From SLFT01 sp964493075 (GTDB lineage: Bacteria > Hydrogenedentota > Hydrogenedentia > Hydrogenedentales > CAITNO01), in contig CAZBNU010000177.1 of assembly GCA_964493075.1 (NCBI GenBank), forward strand, positions 1 to 8,818: a DNA stretch of 8,818 nt, written 5' to 3'. The notes below the pieces were generated by a model. It was given only the letters and a program-made list of their open reading frames with translations, searched no databases and was not told the DNA's origin. Shown piece by piece: positions 6,636 to 8,818 of the stretch. Position 1 is the stretch's first letter, and each line of letters opens with the position of its first letter. Both the position numbers and the translations under genes were made by a program.

Positions 6636-8516
6636 ATGCAGAATAGTTGTCCAGTTGGAGGATGCCCAACTATTTCAAAAAGGAAGCTGCTTAAAGTAGC
6701 CTTAACTTGCAGTAAATTATTGCTGCGACCATTGCTGTGTTACAGACTTTTAAGATTAAGTATAGCCCATTATTTTTTATTCAAGTCTTTCGGCAAGGAA
6801 AACAATATAGAGCATAAGCAAAAAACATTAGATAATGCTTTCAATTGTTATGAAAAAATAAAAGAGCGTCATGATAAACGCAATAGTCTAAGCACTACCT
6901 GGGCAACTGTTTTAAGTATTCTTATTGGCATGGAAAAAGATGAACAGAAAAGACATGCTCTGACGCTATACATCTGTAAAAAGTGGGAAGTAGCAACAGC
7001 AAAGAATCCAACACGGGTCAGATATTGGTATAACTGGGGGCGTCTCATAGCCGAATTAGCGCAAAAGGAAACTAACAAAGTAAAAAAGCAACAGTTATGG
7101 GAAGAAGCGTGTCAGAAATTTACAAAAATCACCGAGTTAGACGAAAATCTGGTGAATGTATGGAATAATTTGGGCTGGGGACTGGACAACCTGGCTTACT
7201 TGGAATCCGAACAGAATATCAAGCAAACTCTTTTGGAAGAATCTCGCAGCAAATTCGAAAAAGCCATAAGTATTGATGCCAATAATATGTATGCCTTATC
7301 CAGCCTGGGCAGACTCATAGATACGCTTGCTGATTTGGAACCAGATACCGAAAAGAAAATAGCATTGCTGAAAGAGGCACAAAGTAAATACGAGCGGGTA
7401 ATAAGTATTGATGAATGTTCTTCCAGTGTCCTATATAGCCTGGGAGAGGTCCTTAAAAAACTTTCAGATTTTGAATCTGATTCTGAAAAGAAACTGGAAC
7501 TGCTGGAAAAGGCATGCAGCGAGTATGAAAAGAGTACTGAAATTAATACCGGTTATGCTTGTGCCTGGTGCAAGTGGGGAAGCATGCTGCGTAACATTGC
7601 TGATTTGGAGCAGGATTCTGCAAGGGAAAAGACCTTAAGGGAACAAGCAAGAGAAAAATATGAGGAAGCAACAATCCAGGAACCGGATCGTGCATGTGCA
7701 TGGGGGGAATGGGCTTGGGTATTGGGAGAACTCGCTGATTTAGAGCAGGACGAGCAAATGAAATACGCCTTATTGATAGAGAAATGCAATAAGCATGAAA
7801 CAATAATAAAAATGGATGAAACAGATGCTTCCGCTTGGTGCTGGTGGGGCATTACACTGGATAGACTTGCGGTGCTGGAAAAAGACCCACAGAAGAAACA
7901 ATTATTGTTGCAAGATGCCTGCAATAAGCAGGAGAAATCCACAGGGTATGATGGAAGTGACCCTGCTGCATGGTTTAATTGGGGATCGTCATTGGTTGAT
8001 CTTGCAGATATGGAACAAAACCTGGATAAGAAACGAACTTTATTACAGGATTCTTGCGATAAGTATGAACAAGCCATAAATTGGGATGATAAGGATGATG
8101 TTGCCTTGTCTAATTGGGGCTGGGCATTAAGAGAAATATCTCGCTTGGAGAAGAACTGTAGCAAAAAGCAATCTATCATGGAAGATGCCTGTCAAAAATG
8201 GAAACAGGCCACAGATATTAACGCAGACAATGATTGGGCCTGGTTTGAGTGGGGTGGTACTTTAATTGATCTTTCACATATCGAACCGGACCAGGAAAAG
8301 AAAGAGTCCTTGCTTGAGGAAGCAAAGGAAAAATATCTGGCAGTGAAGATTGACTCTGAAAATGCCTGCTATAACCTGGCCTGTGTCACTGCTTTACAAG
8401 GCAATATAGAATCCTGCAGGGAATGGTTGGAAAAGGGGGAGCAATATGACGCACTACCTGAAGCAGATAATATCCGCAAAGACAAGGATTTGAAAAGTGT
8501 GATGGAACTGGACTGA
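6636..8516 (+). CDS. Tetratricopeptide-like solenoid protein of 45-residue repeats
   Basis: The protein has 626 residues and no catalytic motif that I recognise. Residues 1-55 are basic and hydrophobic (SKRKLLKVALTCSKLLL and onward), lack a clear signal cleavage site, and may form an amphipathic or membrane-touching helix. Residues 86-580 are eleven tandem units, each exactly 45 residues, of the form W-x-x-W-G-x-x-L-x-x-L-A-D-L-E, then a charged turn with KK, then LLxxACxKYExAIxID. This is a TPR helix pair with about 11 extra residues between helices. The C-terminal ACYNLACVTALQGNIESCREWLEKG and DNIRKDKDL resemble the usual TPR end cap. Such solenoids bind protein partners; the partner here is unknown. 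The gene starts 52 bases after GH95 on the same strand with no terminator seen between, but its AT-rich composition differs sharply from its neighbour, so a functional link is doubtful. Confidence 0.88.
   Translation: MQNSCPVGGCPTISKRKLLKVALTCSKLLLRPLLCYRLLRLSIAHYFLFKSFGKENNIEHKQKTLDNAFNCYEKIKERHDKRNSLSTTWATVLSILIGMEKDEQKRHALTLYICKKWEVATAKNPTRVRYWYNWGRLIAELAQKETNKVKKQQLWEEACQKFTKITELDENLVNVWNNLGWGLDNLAYLESEQNIKQTLLEESRSKFEKAISIDANNMYALSSLGRLIDTLADLEPDTEKKIALLKEAQSKYERVISIDECSSSVLYSLGEVLKKLSDFESDSEKKLELLEKACSEYEKSTEINTGYACAWCKWGSMLRNIADLEQDSAREKTLREQAREKYEEATIQEPDRACAWGEWAWVLGELADLEQDEQMKYALLIEKCNKHETIIKMDETDASAWCWWGITLDRLAVLEKDPQKKQLLLQDACNKQEKSTGYDGSDPAAWFNWGSSLVDLADMEQNLDKKRTLLQDSCDKYEQAINWDDKDDVALSNWGWALREISRLEKNCSKKQSIMEDACQKWKQATDINADNDWAWFEWGGTLIDLSHIEPDQEKKESLLEEAKEKYLAVKIDSENACYNLACVTALQGNIESCREWLEKGEQYDALPEADNIRKDKDLKSVMELD
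6891..8375 (+). repeat. Eleven in-frame 135-base repeat units within the solenoid gene
   Basis: Aligned on the glycine of the W-x-x-W-G motif, equivalent residues fall at 90, 135, 180, 225, 270, 315, 360, 405, 450, 495 and 540. The spacing is always 45 residues with no insertion or deletion (A replaces G at 90 and 360). DNA identity between units is low, so these are old diverged repeats rather than recent tandem duplications. The eleventh unit merges into the C-terminal cap near residue 577. Confidence 0.85.
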
Positions 8517-8517
8517 T

Positions 8518-8676
8518 TTAAGGAACTTCTGGACCGACGAGAAACGAGAGAATGAACCATAAAGTCGCTACATAATCAGTCTCTGTCAAGAAATCATGAC
8601 CGTCAGAACAGACATAAGTCCCTGCAGGAATGTTCGATAATAGTACGCCATTTTTTAGTGGGCGACGCATATCCAT
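8518..8676 (-). CDS. Possible small protein of 52 residues, convergent with the repeat-protein gene
   Basis: The minus strand reads MDMRRPLKNGVLLSNIPAG and continues through TYVCSDGHDFLTETDY and WFILSFLVGPEVP to TAA at 8520-8518, one base past the stop of the convergent upstream gene. AGAGG lies 9 bases before the second ATG (codon 3), which would then be the likelier start. The composition looks protein-like and the last third is hydrophobic, but I do not recognise a family. At this length an open frame can arise by chance. Alternatives are a gene remnant or no gene at all. Confidence 0.3.
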   Translation of the reverse strand: MDMRRPLKNGVLLSNIPAGTYVCSDGHDFLTETDYVATLWFILSFLVGPEVP

Positions 8677-8709
8677 TTACCTCTGCATCCTGTAGTGGCA
8701 AGATCAAAC

Positions 8710-8755
8710 TTGAAAAGTGTACCTGGAAGGGACATACTTTGACTATACATCGGAG
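8710..8755 (+). promoter_or_regulatory. Candidate promoter and ribosome binding site of the antitoxin gene
   Basis: TTGAAA (8710-8715) and CATACT (8733-8738) are separated by 17 bases, a plausible sigma-70 pair with 4 of 6 matches at -10. CGGAG (8751-8755) is 8 bases before ATG 8764. AAAGT near 8713-8718 and ACTTT at 8736-8740 form a short dyad across the spacer, where an autorepressing MazE-type antitoxin could bind; this is a suggestion only. Confidence 0.35.
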
Positions 8756-8763
8756 AATTTATC

Positions 8764-8818
8764 ATGGTCACAAAAGTGCAGAAATGGGGTAACAGTCATG
8801 GCTTGCGACTTACCAAAC
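8764..8818 (+). CDS. MazE/AbrB-type antitoxin, N-terminal part only
   Basis: The 18 complete codons read MVTKVQKWGNSHGLRLTK. This is the opening strand of the SpoVT/AbrB swapped-hairpin domain as found in MazE-like antitoxins, whose hallmark is VQKWGNS-x-G-x-R-x-x-K. Such proteins bind their own operator through this N-terminus and neutralise a partner toxin, usually a MazF/PemK-type endoribonuclease or sometimes a PIN-domain RNase, through the C-terminus. A ribosome binding site precedes the ATG, so this is a gene start and not a fragment. The toxin gene should lie just beyond the right edge. The short sequence makes the domain likely but leaves the toxin type open. Confidence 0.8.
   Translation, partial: MVTKVQKWGNSHGLRLTK

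Larger units (their letters stand above)
8517..8763. other. Spacer between the repeat-protein gene and the antitoxin start
   Basis: This 247-base stretch has no certain gene. It contains a possible 52-codon minus-strand ORF (8518-8676, listed separately) and, at its right end, a candidate promoter and ribosome binding site for the antitoxin gene. I see no hairpin followed by a T-tract that would serve as a terminator for the repeat-protein gene. The CCATTTTTTAG run at 8648-8658 has no stem before it. Confidence 0.5.

Noticed and set aside
7553..8179. Minus-strand frame of 208 codons within the solenoid gene
   Set aside because: It is a serine-rich mirror of the repeat units, created by the regular codon pattern of the plus-strand repeats.
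8490..8720. Direct repeat TTGAAAAGTGT at 8490-8500 and 8710-8720
   Set aside because: Only 11 bases, one copy lies inside the coding end of the solenoid gene, and flanking sequence does not match; most likely coincidence in AT-rich DNA.

Overview
The window suggests a Gram-negative bacterium of the planctomycete / Kiritimatiellota-Lentisphaerota / Hydrogenedentota type. The main reason is the large minus-strand protein, which joins a ThuA-like domain, a hydrazine-synthase-alpha-like propeller, two CXXCH haem motifs and a sulfatase-modifying-factor (FGE/SUMF1) domain. That architecture is typical of those phyla, as is its placement next to a family 95 fucosidase. The exact phylum cannot be decided from the sequence alone.

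Layout: (1) Positions 1-3869, minus strand, hold one uninterrupted gene of at least 1289 codons. Only its last few codons lie beyond the left edge. Its start codon sits in a perfect 10-bp hairpin. (2) Positions 3870-4156 are a divergent intergenic region containing a REPIN-like double hairpin with GTAG/CTAC ends. (3) Positions 4157-6583, plus strand, encode a secreted GH95 alpha-L-fucosidase with all the recognised catalytic residues. (4) Positions 6636-8516, plus strand, encode an AT-rich solenoid protein of the tetratricopeptide type. It is built from 11 consecutive units of exactly 45 residues plus a C-terminal cap. (5) Positions 8517-8763 have no certain gene but contain a possible 52-codon minus-strand ORF and a candidate promoter. 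(6) Positions 8764-8818 are the first 18 codons of a MazE/AbrB-type antitoxin running off the right edge.

The two GC-rich divergent genes both carry signal peptides and probably act outside the cytoplasm. The fucosidase would trim fucose from fucosylated or fucan-type glycans. The role of the multidomain cytochrome-like protein is unknown, and sharing an intergenic region with the fucosidase is the only hint of a link. The solenoid gene and the antitoxin start are visibly AT-richer and look like an accessory segment, possibly acquired separately. No complete, clearly new system is visible. The most unusual items are the start-codon hairpin, the REPIN, the invariant 45-residue repeats with a cysteine ladder, and the SUMF1 domain that lacks the FGE active-site cysteines.
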